Positions 23,510 through 32,919 of a stretch of 64,000 nucleotides of DNA are shown in pieces. Numbering within the stretch: position 1 is the stretch's first letter; the number at the start of each line of letters is the position of its first letter. The notes beneath the pieces are model-generated. The model was given only the letters and a program-made list of their open reading frames with translations. It ran no database searches and was not told the DNA's origin. The position numbers and the translations under genes are program-made. The stretch is from Actinomycetota bacterium (GTDB lineage: Bacteria > Actinomycetota > Thermoleophilia > BMS3ABIN01). The stretch covers positions 315,229 to 379,228 of the forward strand of contig JAMCPM010000011.1 of assembly GCA_023382335.1 (NCBI GenBank), read 5' to 3'.

Positions 23510-24108
23510 TTACAGCGCCATCAGCTGGGAAGCAAAGAAATAGACCGCGAATGTGGACAGCACCAGTCCGTACAGGCAGCAGGATGGTTTTGGAGCGGCT
23601 CCTGATGTCAAGCCTGGCCCCCAGATACGCCATGGGGATGATCCCGATCCCCAGTGAGATCATGATGGGAAAATTCACGTGGCCGAGAGCGATATGAATG
23701 GCTGATCCGGAATCGCCATCACCGCGACCACCGCCAGCGAGGTGGCTATGGCCTCCTTCACCGGCAGGCCGTAGATGACGACGAAGGCCGGCACGAAAAA
23801 GATGCCGCCGCCGTTGGCGAGTACACCGGAGAGCATTGCGTCAGCAACGAGCCCAGGATCATTCCGGGAACGCCGGTGGCGAGCGTGAGTGACGCCAGTC
23901 GCAAATCCACGAGGTGATGTTTGCGGAAGGCAAAGAGCGCCATCGTGGCCGTCAGCAGCGTCAGCGGCAACGGCGTCGCCAAAGCTTCCAGCGGCGGAAA
24001 TCCCAGGAAGGTCCTGATCAAAGGGGTGTCGATGCTGCTGCCGCCGATGCCAAAAATGGTGGATACGAAGCCGGTGACGCACCCTATGAGGATGGCAAGC
24101 AGGCTCAT
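23510..24108 (-). pseudogene. TauE/SafE (TSUP) transporter, frameshifted
   Basis: The sequence encodes a TSUP-type permease in pieces. An N-terminal part from 24108 (I-G-C-V-T-G-F-V-S-T-I-F-G-I-G-G) is followed, one frame off, by G-G-G-I-F-F-V-P-A-F. Another frame change precedes G-I-G-I-I-P-M-A-Y-L-G-A, and a last change leads to the natural end F-A-V-Y-F-F-A-S at the TAA 23510. Three frameshifts in about 600 bases make it a decayed gene, unless the assembly is poor here. Its start overlaps the trmD stop. Confidence 0.75.
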
Positions 24109-24767
24109 CTCAGATTATCTTTGCGCCACTTCTCTATTTCCGCGTGGTTCCCTGAGAGCAGGACCTCGGGGACCTTCCAGCCGCGGAAGTCCGCCGGCTT
24201 GGTGTAATGAGGATGCTCCAGCCGGCCATCGAGCTCCTCGGAGAAAGATTCAAAAACGGCGCTCTCCTCGCTTCCCAGCGCTCCCGGCAGGCGCCGGGCC
24301 AGGGCATCGGTCAGCACCATCGCCGGCAGTTCGCCGCCGCTGACGACGTAGTCGCCGATGGAGATCTCGCCGGTTACCATGTGTTCGGAGATGCGCTCGT
24401 CGAACCCCTCGTAACGTCCGCAGAGCAGGGTCAGCTCCGGCAGCTCCACCAGCTCCTGCAAAAGCTTTTCGTCCAGCCGCCGCCCGCGCGGCGAGAGCAT
24501 GTAGACCGGCCGGGCATCCTTCACTGCCGAACAGTCGCCGCCATAGGCGCCCTCGAGGGCGGCACAGACGGCATCGACCCTGAGGACCATGCCGGCGCCG
24601 CCGCCAGCCGGAGTGTCGTCGACCTGATTGTGCTTCAGTGGGGTGTAATCGCGGTAATTGAACAGCCGTGCATCGAGGCTGCCCGCCTGCACGGCGTTGG
24701 TGATGTGCCGCTGGCCGAAGAACCAGCCGAACCATTCCGGGAACAGGGTGAAGATATCGACTCGCAT
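24105..24767 (-). CDS. trmD: tRNA (guanine-N1)-methyltransferase TrmD
   Basis: A 220-residue SPOUT methyltransferase. F-T-L-F-P-E-W-F opens the fold. The knotted cofactor site includes [19 protein letters not shown] and [13 protein letters not shown], followed by the C-terminal helical domain. It makes m1G37 and prevents +1 frameshifting. It is in the usual rpsP-khpA-rimM-trmD order. Confidence 0.95.
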   Translation of the reverse strand: MRVDIFTLFPEWFGWFFGQRHITNAVQAGSLDARLFNYRDYTPLKHNQVDDTPAGGGAGMVLRVDAVCAALEGAYGGDCSAVKDARPVYMLSPRGRRLDEKLLQELVELPELTLLCGRYEGFDERISEHMVTGEISIGDYVVSGGELPAMVLTDALARRLPGALGSEESAVFESFSEELDGRLEHPHYTKPADFRGWKVPEVLLSGNHAEIEKWRKDNLR

Positions 24768-24770
24768 CCG

Positions 24771-25292
24771 CTACTCCGCGAAGCCCTCGGTGATGTCGAT
24801 GCGCCGGCTCTCTGTGTCCACTGAAAGGATGACCTGGCTGATGAAGGGGATCAGGATTATCTTGCCGGGCTCAGCCGGCTCGATCTCCAGATAAGGGTTG
24901 GCTTTTTGCGATTCGGCCAGGCGCGTGACCGTTCCCACCAGCCTCTCCCCCTCGTAGACCTCGCAGCCCTCGATCTGGTAAGGATAATACGAGCCCGGTT
25001 CCAGCTCGCCGATCTCGGCAACCGGGATGAACAGCGAGGCGCCGAACAGAGGCTCGGCCTCCGCGCGCGATCCAATGCCAGCCAGCTTCACAAGCGGACC
25101 CCGATCCGACTTGCGGCTGGTTTCGATTTCGACTTCCATGCGCTCTTCCTCGCGTTTGCGCACGAGATAGAGCCGCCGCCCGGCGGCAAATCGCTCTTCA
25201 CGTTCCGTGAATGGCTTGATCAACATCTCACCGGCGTTGCCGTGGATGCGTTTCACCATCCCGACCAGTATCCATTCGGGAACGTCTTTCAT
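24771..25292 (-). CDS. rimM: 16S rRNA processing protein RimM
   Basis: About 173 residues with the N-terminal RimM barrel (V-G-M-V-K-R-I-H-G-N-A-G-E, R-R-L-Y-L-V-R) and the C-terminal PRC barrel (Y-P-Y-Q-I-E-G-C-E-V, G-K-I-I-L-I-P-F-I). It binds S19 and helps mature the 30S head. The ATG at 25292 is preferred over a TTG seven codons upstream; GAGGG lies 10 bases before it. The gap to trmD is only three bases. Confidence 0.92.
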   Translation of the reverse strand: MKDVPEWILVGMVKRIHGNAGEMLIKPFTEREERFAAGRRLYLVRKREEERMEVEIETSRKSDRGPLVKLAGIGSRAEAEPLFGASLFIPVAEIGELEPGSYYPYQIEGCEVYEGERLVGTVTRLAESQKANPYLEIEPAEPGKIILIPFISQVILSVDTESRRIDITEGFAE

Positions 25293-25411
25293 GGCCGCCA
25301 GGCCCTCAAGCAAGCTCTTCTGCGGCTTCGGTAGGGAACCCGGAATATATTTGATGCCTCACCCGTGACGGGAGCCTCCCCTTCGATCCCGTTATTAATA
25401 CACGTGAGAGA

Positions 25412-25642
25412 TCAGTCAACTATTTCGACGATGGCTCGCTTGCCGTTTTTGACGGCGCTGGCTTTGACAATGGTCCTCAGCGCGCGTGCGATACGGCCCT
25501 GCTTGCCTATGACCTTGCCGATGTCATCTTTGGCGACGGTGAGCTCAAGCACCACAGTGGTGTCCGTCTCTGTCTCCTGGACTTTGACCTCATCCGGTTT
25601 GTCCACCAGGGACTTGGCGAGGTATTCGAGTAACTCTCTCAC
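25412..25642 (-). CDS. khpA: KH-domain RNA-binding protein KhpA
   Basis: A 76-residue single KH domain with the G-K-V-I-G-K-Q-G-R loop, the GxxG RNA-binding motif. It is between rpsP and rimM, the conserved place of KhpA. KhpA works with KhpB in Gram-positive bacteria and affects cell division and sRNA-mRNA interactions. Length and motif are typical. Confidence 0.92.
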   Translation of the reverse strand: MRELLEYLAKSLVDKPDEVKVQETETDTTVVLELTVAKDDIGKVIGKQGRIARALRTIVKASAVKNGKRAIVEIVD

Positions 25643-25676
25643 TTCTTCCTCCGTTTTTCGCTTTAGAGTTGTACCT

Positions 25677-25919
25677 TCAGGAGATCCCCTTGACCGCTAG
25701 CAGCTTGGCAACTGTATCTGATGGTTGCGCACCTTTGGCCAACCAGTCGCGGGCCTTGGCCTCATCAACTTCTATGAGCGAGGGGTCCTCCTGCGGCGCA
25801 TAGCGTCCTATGCTCTCTATCACTTTGCCGTCCCGTGGGGCGCGGGAATCGGCTACCACTATTCGATATATCGGTTTCTTCTTTCGGCCAACCCGGCTGA
25901 GTCTTATCTTTACTGCCAT
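25677..25919 (-). CDS. rpsP: 30S ribosomal protein S16
   Basis: An 80-residue protein: [29 protein letters not shown] is diagnostic of S16, with the D/E-W-L[10 protein letters not shown] segment at the C-terminus. It is second in the ffh operon; AGGAGG precedes its start. Confidence 0.95.
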   Translation of the reverse strand: MAVKIRLSRVGRKKKPIYRIVVADSRAPRDGKVIESIGRYAPQEDPSLIEVDEAKARDWLAKGAQPSDTVAKLLAVKGIS

Positions 25920-25967
25920 TCAATCACCTCCTTGTCAAAAAAGTCTCTGGTTCCTTGTTCCTAGTTC

Positions 25968-27311
25968 CTAGAAGCCGCCCTTGAGCATGTCGGGCGGGAT
26001 ATTAGGCATTCCTTTTCCGGCCTTGCCGCTGGCGAACTGCTTCATCAGCTTCTGCATCTGCTTGAAGCGCGTGATGAGCTGGTTGACCGCCTGCACGCTT
26101 GTGCCGGAACCAATAGCGATGCGCTTGCGGCGGCTGCCGTTGATGATCTCGGGAAGACGCCGCTCCTCGAGCGTCATCGAACGGATGATCGCCTCGACGC
26201 GGTCGAGCTCGCGCTCGTCGATCTGCTGGTTCTTCAGCGCCTTGGGCACGCCGGGGATCATCGCCAGCATCCCTGCCAGCGGACCCATCTTCCGCATACT
26301 CTGCATCTGGTCGAGAAAGTCATCGAAGGTGAACTGGGCCTTGCGGAGCTTACGCTCCAGCTCGGCCGCCTGCTTCTCGTCGACGTTGGCCTGCGCCTTC
26401 TCGATGAGGGTGAGCACATCGCCCATTCCCAGGATGCGCCCGGCCATGCGGTCGGGATGGAAATAATCAAAGGCGTCGAGCTTCTCGCCCGTGGAAGCAA
26501 ACTTGATCGGCTTGCCCGTGACCGCCTTGACCGACAGGGCGGCGCCGCCGCGGGCGTCGCCGTCGAGCTTGGTCAGAACGACACCGTCGAAGTTGACCTG
26601 CTGCATGAACTGTTCGGCGACGTTGACCGCATCCTGGCCGGTCATGGAATCGAGCACCAGCAAAATGTTATGAGGCTTGACATCGGCGCGGATCCGGACG
26701 AGCTCTTCCATCAGCTTCTCGTCGATATGCAGGCGGCCGGCGGTGTCGATGATGGCCACGTCGCGCCCGGCGCGGGCGGCATCGTCGACTCCCTGCCTGG
26801 CGATCTCTACCGGGTCCTCGCTGCCATCGATGCTGAAGACGGGAACGTCGAGCTGCTTGCCGAGTTGCTTGAGCTGGTCGATGGCCGCCGGGCGGTAAAC
26901 GTCGCCAGCGATCATCTCTACCTGCTTGCCCTGCGCTTTGAGAAAGCGCGCCAGCTTGCCGCAGGCGGTGGTCTTGCCGGAGCCCTGCAAACCGACCATC
27001 AGCACGATGGTCGGCGGCCTGGGCGAGAAGGTCAGCTTGGTCGAGGACGCCCCCATGAGCTTGCCGAGTTCCTCGTGGACGATCTTTACCACCTGCTGGC
27101 CGGGGGTCAGGCTCTCGAGCACATCCGCGCCCATCGCCCTTTCCTTGACGGCGGCGACGAACTCCTTGACGACCTTGAAGTTCACGTCCGCTTCCAGCAG
27201 GGCCAGGCGGATCTCCCGCATGGCCTTGTTGATGTCGTCCTCGTTTAAGTGCCCCTGTCCCTTGAGGCCACCGAGCACACCCTGCAATTTTTCAGATAAT
27301 GTGTCAAACAT
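25968..27311 (-). CDS. ffh: signal recognition particle protein Ffh
   Basis: A 447-residue SRP GTPase. It has an N domain, a G domain with G-L-Q-G-S-G-K-T-T (about 107-115), D-T-A-G-R-L and T-K-L-D-G-D, and a Met-rich M domain (about 300-440) with the G-S-G-T-S RNA-binding segment. It recognises signal sequences and docks with FtsY, encoded downstream in this window at 28205. It heads the ffh-rpsP-khpA-rimM-trmD operon behind a long leader. Confidence 0.95.
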   Translation of the reverse strand: MFDTLSEKLQGVLGGLKGQGHLNEDDINKAMREIRLALLEADVNFKVVKEFVAAVKERAMGADVLESLTPGQQVVKIVHEELGKLMGASSTKLTFSPRPPTIVLMVGLQGSGKTTACGKLARFLKAQGKQVEMIAGDVYRPAAIDQLKQLGKQLDVPVFSIDGSEDPVEIARQGVDDAARAGRDVAIIDTAGRLHIDEKLMEELVRIRADVKPHNILLVLDSMTGQDAVNVAEQFMQQVNFDGVVLTKLDGDARGGAALSVKAVTGKPIKFASTGEKLDAFDYFHPDRMAGRILGMGDVLTLIEKAQANVDEKQAAELERKLRKAQFTFDDFLDQMQSMRKMGPLAGMLAMIPGVPKALKNQQIDERELDRVEAIIRSMTLEERRLPEIINGSRRKRIAIGSGTSVQAVNQLITRFKQMQKLMKQFASGKAGKGMPNIPPDMLKGGF

Positions 27312-27762
27312 GGTCGCACCAGTCCGGCATGGATTTCAGGCACGAGGGAACAGCGAGTGGAGAAGCGGCGCGTCGATGACGCCTAGCGGGAGATAAAGCA
27401 CGCCTTTTAAACGCCAGGCGATAACACGCCGGCGCAAATTCAGGCATGGGGAAAACCCAATATGAAAAACAATCTCACCGCTGCAATCCACTGTCCGCTT
27501 TGCGAGCTATCCGCTGTCACTATCCTCGGCAGGGAGCTTTTTGAAGCCGCCGCCCTTTAAGGGCGTCGTTGTCCCGGATCGCTCCCGGCACCTGCGGGCG
27601 CTGCAATAGCGCCCTTCAATGAGTCTTAATATTAGGAAGTAGCAGGATAAGAGTCAAGCATAAACAGAAAGAGGGTCGACAATCGCGGCCAGCCGATAAT
27701 CCGGGAATTTGGCCGAATTCATCCGCCAAGACACGAAAACTGGGAAAAATGCTGTCCGATTA
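27312..27762 (-). promoter_or_regulatory. ffh operon 5' leader, about 310 nt, structured
   Basis: This 450-base stretch has no convincing ORF. Reading the minus strand, a strong promoter (27629-27657) would start RNA near 27622. The leader then offers GGGCGC/GCGCCC (near 27596-27614), GCCC/GGGC (near 27552-27565) and GGGAGC/GCTCCC pairings (about 27580 with 27535). It lacks the conserved apical loop of SRP RNA, so it is not the ffs gene. A structured regulatory leader is the best reading. Confidence 0.45.
27629..27657 (-). promoter_or_regulatory. ffh operon promoter
   Basis: Minus strand TTGACT (27652-27657), 17-base spacer, TAATAT (27629-27634). Confidence 0.7.
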
Positions 27763-28200
27763 CTAATTCATTATCGAAGACTGAAAAACCATGAAAAGGA
27801 TGAAAACAATGGAGATAATGGAAATAGCGATCGCTATTATGATATCCAGAACCACTGAAGTCTCGCACCGGCCCTGCCGGATAGCCCTATCGATATGCCA
27901 GAATCTAACGGTCGCGATACCGATGATCAGAGCCCCGGAAAGCATTAGCACCACTCCGCCGATTCCTGAATAATGAACAAAGTTTTGTTGCTTTGCGGAA
28001 ACTTCTGCTGAAATGGCTTCCAGGAACGGGCCCGCTTTTTCCACGACGAATCCGAAGGCCAGCAGGGCGATGCCGGTGCGGATCCAGGCGAGGAAGGTCC
28101 GCTCGTTGGCCAGCTGCGTGGTCAGGCGGCTGTACTTTATCGATTGCGGCTGGCCCTGGGCCGGCGGCAGTTCGCAGGTTTGATCGGATTTAGGCGTCAT
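27763..28200 (-). CDS. DUF202 membrane protein
   Basis: About 145 residues with three membrane helices and the DUF202 signature L-A-N-E-R-T-F-L-A-W-I-R-T-G-I-A-L-L-A-F-G-F, then a long C-terminal helix. The family (YidH-like) has no proven function. The ATG at 28200 lies just past the ftsY stop and is preferred; the longer frame reads backwards into ftsY. It ends the smc-ftsY unit. Confidence 0.85.
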   Translation of the reverse strand: MTPKSDQTCELPPAQGQPQSIKYSRLTTQLANERTFLAWIRTGIALLAFGFVVEKAGPFLEAISAEVSAKQQNFVHYSGIGGVVLMLSGALIIGIATVRFWHIDRAIRQGRCETSVVLDIIIAIAISIISIVFILFMVFQSSIMN

Positions 28201-28204
28201 GGTT

Positions 28205-29206
28205 TCAGGCTTCCAGCAGCGCCTTGGCAAAATCCATGGGATCAAAGGGGCGCAGGTCCTCCAGTTTCTCTCCTACCCCGACGAGCTTGATCGGTAAACC
28301 GAGCTCGTGCGAGATGGCGACGGCGATGCCGCCCTTGGCGGTGCCGTCGAGCTTGGTGAGCACGGCGCCGGTGACGTCGACCGCTTCGCCGAAGAGTCGC
28401 GCCTGGATCAAACCGTTCTGACCGGTAGTGGCGTCGACGGAGAGCAGCGTCTCGTGTGGACCGTCGGGGATCTGCTTGGCGATCACCCTCCGGATCTTCT
28501 TGAGCTCCTCCATCAGAGGCACCTGTGTGTGCAGGCGCCCGGCGGTATCGACTATAACCACGTCGGCTCCGCGGGAGCGTGCGGCGCTGATTGCGTCGAA
28601 GACGACGGCGCCGGGATCGCTGCCGTGCTCCTGGGCGATCACCGGACAGCCCACGCGCTTGCCCCACTCCTGAAGCTGCTCGATTGCCGCGGCGCGGAAG
28701 GTGTCGGCGGCGGCAAGCACGACACTCTTGCCCTCGCGTTGCAGATGCCAGGCGATCTTGCCGATGGTCGTGGTCTTGCCGGTGCCGTTGACGCCGACCA
28801 TGAGTATGACCGAAGGCTCGTGCGAGACATCGATCTGATAGTCATCGCCTCCGGCGAACATGCCGGCGATCGATTCCTCTAGATAGGAAAAGAACTGGTC
28901 CTTGCCGACGATCTTGCCTTCATTGGCGGCCTGCTCCATGCGCTCGACGATGGCGACCGTACTGTTGACGCCGCAGTCGGCGAAAATCAGCGTCTCTTCC
29001 AGGCGCTCCCAGAGGTCGGCGTCGATCTTGTCGAACATGAGTGCCGACAGGTGCTGCTGCATTGTCTGCCGGCTCTTGGAGAGGCTTTCCTTAAAGCGGC
29101 TGAACCAGCCGCTCTTTTTTTCCTCGTCGTCCTCTGCGGGCGTTGCCGCCGCGGCTTCGCCGGTGTCGTCGACGCCCTTGAAAACTTCATGCCATGAACG
29201 GGTCAA
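28205..29206 (-). CDS. ftsY: SRP receptor FtsY
   Basis: A 333-residue SRP receptor GTPase: a short acidic N-terminus (E-D-D-E-E-K-K), the N domain, then the G domain with [20 protein letters not shown] and [10 protein letters not shown]. It delivers ribosomes to the translocon with Ffh. The start is a TTG 10 bases after the smc stop and has no clear ribosome binding site, which suggests coupling to smc. Confidence 0.94.
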   Translation of the reverse strand: MTRSWHEVFKGVDDTGEAAAATPAEDDEEKKSGWFSRFKESLSKSRQTMQQHLSALMFDKIDADLWERLEETLIFADCGVNSTVAIVERMEQAANEGKIVGKDQFFSYLEESIAGMFAGGDDYQIDVSHEPSVILMVGVNGTGKTTTIGKIAWHLQREGKSVVLAAADTFRAAAIEQLQEWGKRVGCPVIAQEHGSDPGAVVFDAISAARSRGADVVIVDTAGRLHTQVPLMEELKKIRRVIAKQIPDGPHETLLSVDATTGQNGLIQARLFGEAVDVTGAVLTKLDGTAKGGIAVAISHELGLPIKLVGVGEKLEDLRPFDPMDFAKALLEA

Positions 29207-29215
29207 GGGGATTCT

Positions 29216-32200
29216 CTAGCCCGCGGCCGCTACGGCTTCGCGCTCGCCGGATTCGGGATCGGTGGCGATGCCGTCCGCCGGATCGGCTGCCTCGGCAGGC
29301 TCGGTCTTCGGCATCTTTCTGGAAAGCACCTTCGAAGTGCCGTCCGCCGACATGCTGACGCCGTAGAGAACGTCGGCGACCTCCATGGTGCGTTTCTGAT
29401 GTGTGATGACGATGAACTGGGTCCGGGTCTGGTAACGCCGGAGCATGGCCAGCAACCGGTCGATGTTGAGATCGTCGAGCGCCGCTTCGACCTCGTCGAG
29501 GATGTAAAACGGCGCCGGCCGGGCCAGGAAGATCGCGAACAGGAAGGCGATAGCCACCAGCGAGCGCTCGCCGCCGGAGAGCAGCGACAGGCTCCTTAGA
29601 GCCTTGCGCGCCGGCTTCACCGAGATCTCGATGCCGCGAGTGTCGCCGCTCACCGGGATCTCGCCGACAGTCCCGGACTCGACTGTTGGCTCGCCCTCTT
29701 CGTCGACGGCAGGCGTCTCGGTTTCTACCAGCGTCAAGCGGCCCTCGCCGCCGGGGAAGAGCGTGCCGACGACGTCTGAGAAATGTTGTCGTACTGCCTC
29801 AAATGTAGCAGAGAAGCTGGTCTCGATGCGCCCGGTCAATTCCTTGATCAGGCCGTTGAGCTCGTCGAGGCTCTTCTCCAGGTCGGCGCGCTGTTCGGTG
29901 AGGAAGCTCTGGCGCTCGACCATCTCCTCATATTCCTGCTGCGCCAGCGGATTCACCGGGCCGATCAGTTCGCGCCGGCGCTCCAGCCGGTCGATCTGTT
30001 CCTCGAAGCCATCGAGTTCCTCGGGCGCCGCCGGCTCCAGCTCGCCGAGCCCGGCGTCGGGGTGCCTTTCCTCGAGGGTGGCCAGCCGCGATGACTGCTC
30101 CGCGGCCTGGTCGCGCAGCCTGGTGACCGTGACCTCGCGCTCGGTGGAAGCGTCACTGGCGCGGCTGAGCTCCTGCTGCAGCCCGGCTTCAGCCGTGGAC
30201 AGCTCGCGCAGGCCGGTCGAGTGCAGATTGCTCTGCTCCTCGCCCTGGCGCAACTCGGCTTCCAGCCCGCCCGCCATGCGGCCGAAGATGGCCGAAAGTT
30301 TTTCGATGCTCGCCAGCAGCGACCCGCAGGGCGGCTCCAGGCGCCGGTACGCCGACTGTTGACGGGAAGTCTCCCGCGCCTCGCGCCGCAGCCTCTGCAG
30401 CGAGGGCTCGATGCGCTCGATGGTGAGGCCGGCGACCCGTTCACGTTCGCGCACCCGCGCCGTGCTGATCTGCAGCTCGGTGACGGTGGCGGCCAGTGAC
30501 TGCCGGCGCGCCGCGAGTGATTCGTCGTCCTCGTCGGGCGCGACCCCGGCGGCGACCCCGGCCTCGGCCAGGGAGCGTTCGGTATCCTCCAGGCGCCCGG
30601 CTGTCTCCGCCAGTTCCTCGTCGATCTTCGCATCTTCGATGCGCAGATGCTCGGCGGCGGCTTCCTTGATCTCTGCCTCCTGCAGCAGGACCTGGCGGCG
30701 GCGCTCGATGCCCGTAAGTACGCCTTCGGCCTCACGCATCTCCTCACTGATCTCGCGGTGGACCTTTTCGGCGTCACTGCGGCGGCGCTCGATGTCGGCC
30801 AGCTCCATGACCATGCGTTCGATCTGGGCCTCGAGCTCGACGTGCCTGGCTTCGGCCGACTGGCGCTCCGATTCCAGGAATTTTCGTTCGTTGCGCTGCT
30901 TGAGCACCACTGATGAGGGTGGGTCGGCCTTATAGCTGAGCAGGCGGCGGCCGGAATGATAAACGACGCCATCGCGGCTGACCAGGGTTCCTTCCTCATC
31001 GCCGCCGGCGGTGATGTCGTCAGCCATGCGCACCCCGGCAAGCAGGTCCGCCACCCGGCTCTCCTGCCCGCCGGAGACCTTGATGTGATCGATCAGGTAA
31101 TCCGCGCCCTCGTGCCGCGCCTGGGAGCCGGCGCTCTCTTTGGGCAGCAGGAACTGAACGCTGCCGAGCTCGGCGTCGCGGGCCCGGGCCAGCAAGTCGC
31201 CGGCCTGGCCGATGCCGTCAACGGCCAGCGCGAAGAGCATGCTGCCCAGGACGGCGGAGACCGCCTGTTCGTAGCCGCTCTCGACATCGATGAGCTCGAC
31301 CAGCGCCCTGACGCCGTGCTCCTGGGCGATCTTCTTGGCGGCGGCCGGCAGGCCGGAGCGCTCCCGGTCGCTGTCACCGATGAAGGTCAACCTTGCCTTG
31401 GCTATCTGAAGGTCCTCGCCGACCCGCCGCAGTTCGGACGCTACCTCCTGACGCCGGGCCTCGAGCTCGGCGCTGCGGCCGATCAGGTCGCTGAGGGCGG
31501 CATCGGCAGCCGCTGCCCTTGCACGGCGCTCGTCGAGCCGCCTGGCCTCGCCTCTGGCATTCTCGTCGATGCCTTCAAGCTCGCGGCGCCGGGCGGCCGC
31601 CTCCTGCACCGCCCGCTCGATGGAGCCCGCCAGCTTCTGCTTGCGCTGATTGAGATATTCAGTCTGGTGCAGATAGCGGTCTCGCAGCGCCGCCAGCTCG
31701 CCGACCTTGCGTGTCTTCTCTTCGCTGGCCTCGCGGCGGCGGCTCAGTTCCGTCTCGACCAGAGACAGCTCTTCCCGCCTGACAGCGAGCTCGGTCTCGA
31801 GCTCCTTCAGGCGGACGATGTCGCGCTCGTGCTCGTTGCGAGAGCGCTCAAGCTCGGACTCGACTCTCTGGGACTGTCCCCTAAGGTTCTCGATCTTCGC
31901 CTCGGCGCGGCGGATTGCCTGGGCCAGCATATCCCGCCGCTCGGCCATGGCCGAGCGGCGATTTTCCAGACTGTCCTTCTGCGATTTCAATCCGTAAAAC
32001 CTTGCCGCCAAACGTTTGTGTTCCTGCAGTGAGGAGGAGAGCAGCTCCTCGGTGCGGCGGCGCTCCCCGGCCGTTGCCGAGAGCTCCTGCTCGAGCTCGG
32101 CGCGCCTGGTCCCGGCTTCCCGGGAGGCGCTCTCGGCTGCCTCCAGCTCGGCGGTGAGAACCTTGAGCCTGCCCTTGATCATGCGGGTCCTGGCCTCGGC

Positions 32201-32866
32201 TATCTGCGCGTCGAGCTTTGAAGAGCGCTCGGCGGCGGTGGCCTGCCGCTTGAGCGGGCGCAGGTTGCTTCTTACTTCTTCCTCGACATCGGCGAGCCGC
32301 TCGAGGTTGCGGCGCACGGCGGCCAGTTTGTGCTCGGCGCGCCGGCGGCGTTTCTTGTATTTGCCCAGGCCTGCGGCTTCCTCGATATGGGAGCGGCGCT
32401 CGACCGGCTTGCTCTCGAGGATGGAATCAACCTTGCCCTGGCTGATGATGGAATGGCCGTCACGGCCAAGCCCGGCGTCGGAAAGCAGCTCGGTGACGTC
32501 GATGAGACGGCAGGCGGAGCGGTTGATGAAATACTGTCCCTCGCCGTCACGATAGAGGCGCCGCGATACGGTCACCTCGGAGAATTCGATGGGAATGTGG
32601 CCCTGGCTGTTGTCGAAAGTAATCTCGACCTCGGCCATGCCCGCCGGCGCCATCTTGTCGCTTCCGGAAAAGATGACATCCTGCATGCTGGCGCCGCGGA
32701 CCGCCGACGGGCTCTGCTCGCCCATGGCCCAGACGACCGAATCGGCGATGTTGCTCTTGCCGCTGCCATTGGGGCCGACGACGACAGTGACGCCGGGCTC
32801 GAAGCCGAACTCAACCGGGCGGGCGAACGACTTGAACCCCCTGGCTTTCACAGACTTCAGAAACAT
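29216..32866 (-). CDS. smc: chromosome condensation protein SMC
   Basis: A 1,216-residue SMC protein. It has the Walker A head G-P-N-G-S-G-K-S-N-I (near residue 33), a long first coiled coil, a hinge at about 510-660 (A-V-S-A-V-L-G-S-M-L and a Gly-rich segment), a second coiled coil, and the C-terminal head with L-S-G-G-E-R-S-L-V-A and F-Y-I-L-D-E-V-E-A-A-L-D-D. A P/E/A-rich tail follows. It organises the chromosome with ScpA/ScpB. The ATG at 32866 has AAAGGAG six bases upstream; the frame opens 10 codons earlier without such a site. Confidence 0.95.
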   Translation of the reverse strand: MFLKSVKARGFKSFARPVEFGFEPGVTVVVGPNGSGKSNIADSVVWAMGEQSPSAVRGASMQDVIFSGSDKMAPAGMAEVEITFDNSQGHIPIEFSEVTVSRRLYRDGEGQYFINRSACRLIDVTELLSDAGLGRDGHSIISQGKVDSILESKPVERRSHIEEAAGLGKYKKRRRRAEHKLAAVRRNLERLADVEEEVRSNLRPLKRQATAAERSSKLDAQIAEARTRMIKGRLKVLTAELEAAESASREAGTRRAELEQELSATAGERRRTEELLSSSLQEHKRLAARFYGLKSQKDSLENRRSAMAERRDMLAQAIRRAEAKIENLRGQSQRVESELERSRNEHERDIVRLKELETELAVRREELSLVETELSRRREASEEKTRKVGELAALRDRYLHQTEYLNQRKQKLAGSIERAVQEAAARRRELEGIDENARGEARRLDERRARAAAADAALSDLIGRSAELEARRQEVASELRRVGEDLQIAKARLTFIGDSDRERSGLPAAAKKIAQEHGVRALVELIDVESGYEQAVSAVLGSMLFALAVDGIGQAGDLLARARDAELGSVQFLLPKESAGSQARHEGADYLIDHIKVSGGQESRVADLLAGVRMADDITAGGDEEGTLVSRDGVVYHSGRRLLSYKADPPSSVVLKQRNERKFLESERQSAEARHVELEAQIERMVMELADIERRRSDAEKVHREISEEMREAEGVLTGIERRRQVLLQEAEIKEAAAEHLRIEDAKIDEELAETAGRLEDTERSLAEAGVAAGVAPDEDDESLAARRQSLAATVTELQISTARVRERERVAGLTIERIEPSLQRLRREARETSRQQSAYRRLEPPCGSLLASIEKLSAIFGRMAGGLEAELRQGEEQSNLHSTGLRELSTAEAGLQQELSRASDASTEREVTVTRLRDQAAEQSSRLATLEERHPDAGLGELEPAAPEELDGFEEQIDRLERRRELIGPVNPLAQQEYEEMVERQSFLTEQRADLEKSLDELNGLIKELTGRIETSFSATFEAVRQHFSDVVGTLFPGGEGRLTLVETETPAVDEEGEPTVESGTVGEIPVSGDTRGIEISVKPARKALRSLSLLSGGERSLVAIAFLFAIFLARPAPFYILDEVEAALDDLNIDRLLAMLRRYQTRTQFIVITHQKRTMEVADVLYGVSMSADGTSKVLSRKMPKTEPAEAADPADGIATDPESGEREAVAAAG

Positions 32867-32919
32867 GCCTCTCCTTTCAAATAAAAGAGCCCGCAACCTC
32901 GGGGCTGCGGGCGGCGGGG

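Noticed and set aside
27535-27622. SRP RNA upstream of ffh
   Set aside because: No conserved apical domain is present; the hairpins look like a leader.
29965-31041. Long minus-strand ORFs inside smc in other frames
   Set aside because: They are rich in R, S, P and A as expected for off-frame reading of GC-rich coding DNA; the smc frame is unambiguous.
30956-32032. Long plus-strand ORFs opposite smc, comM, rng and ffh
   Set aside because: Antisense shadows of GC-rich genes, rich in H, D, Q, R and G, without ribosome binding sites.
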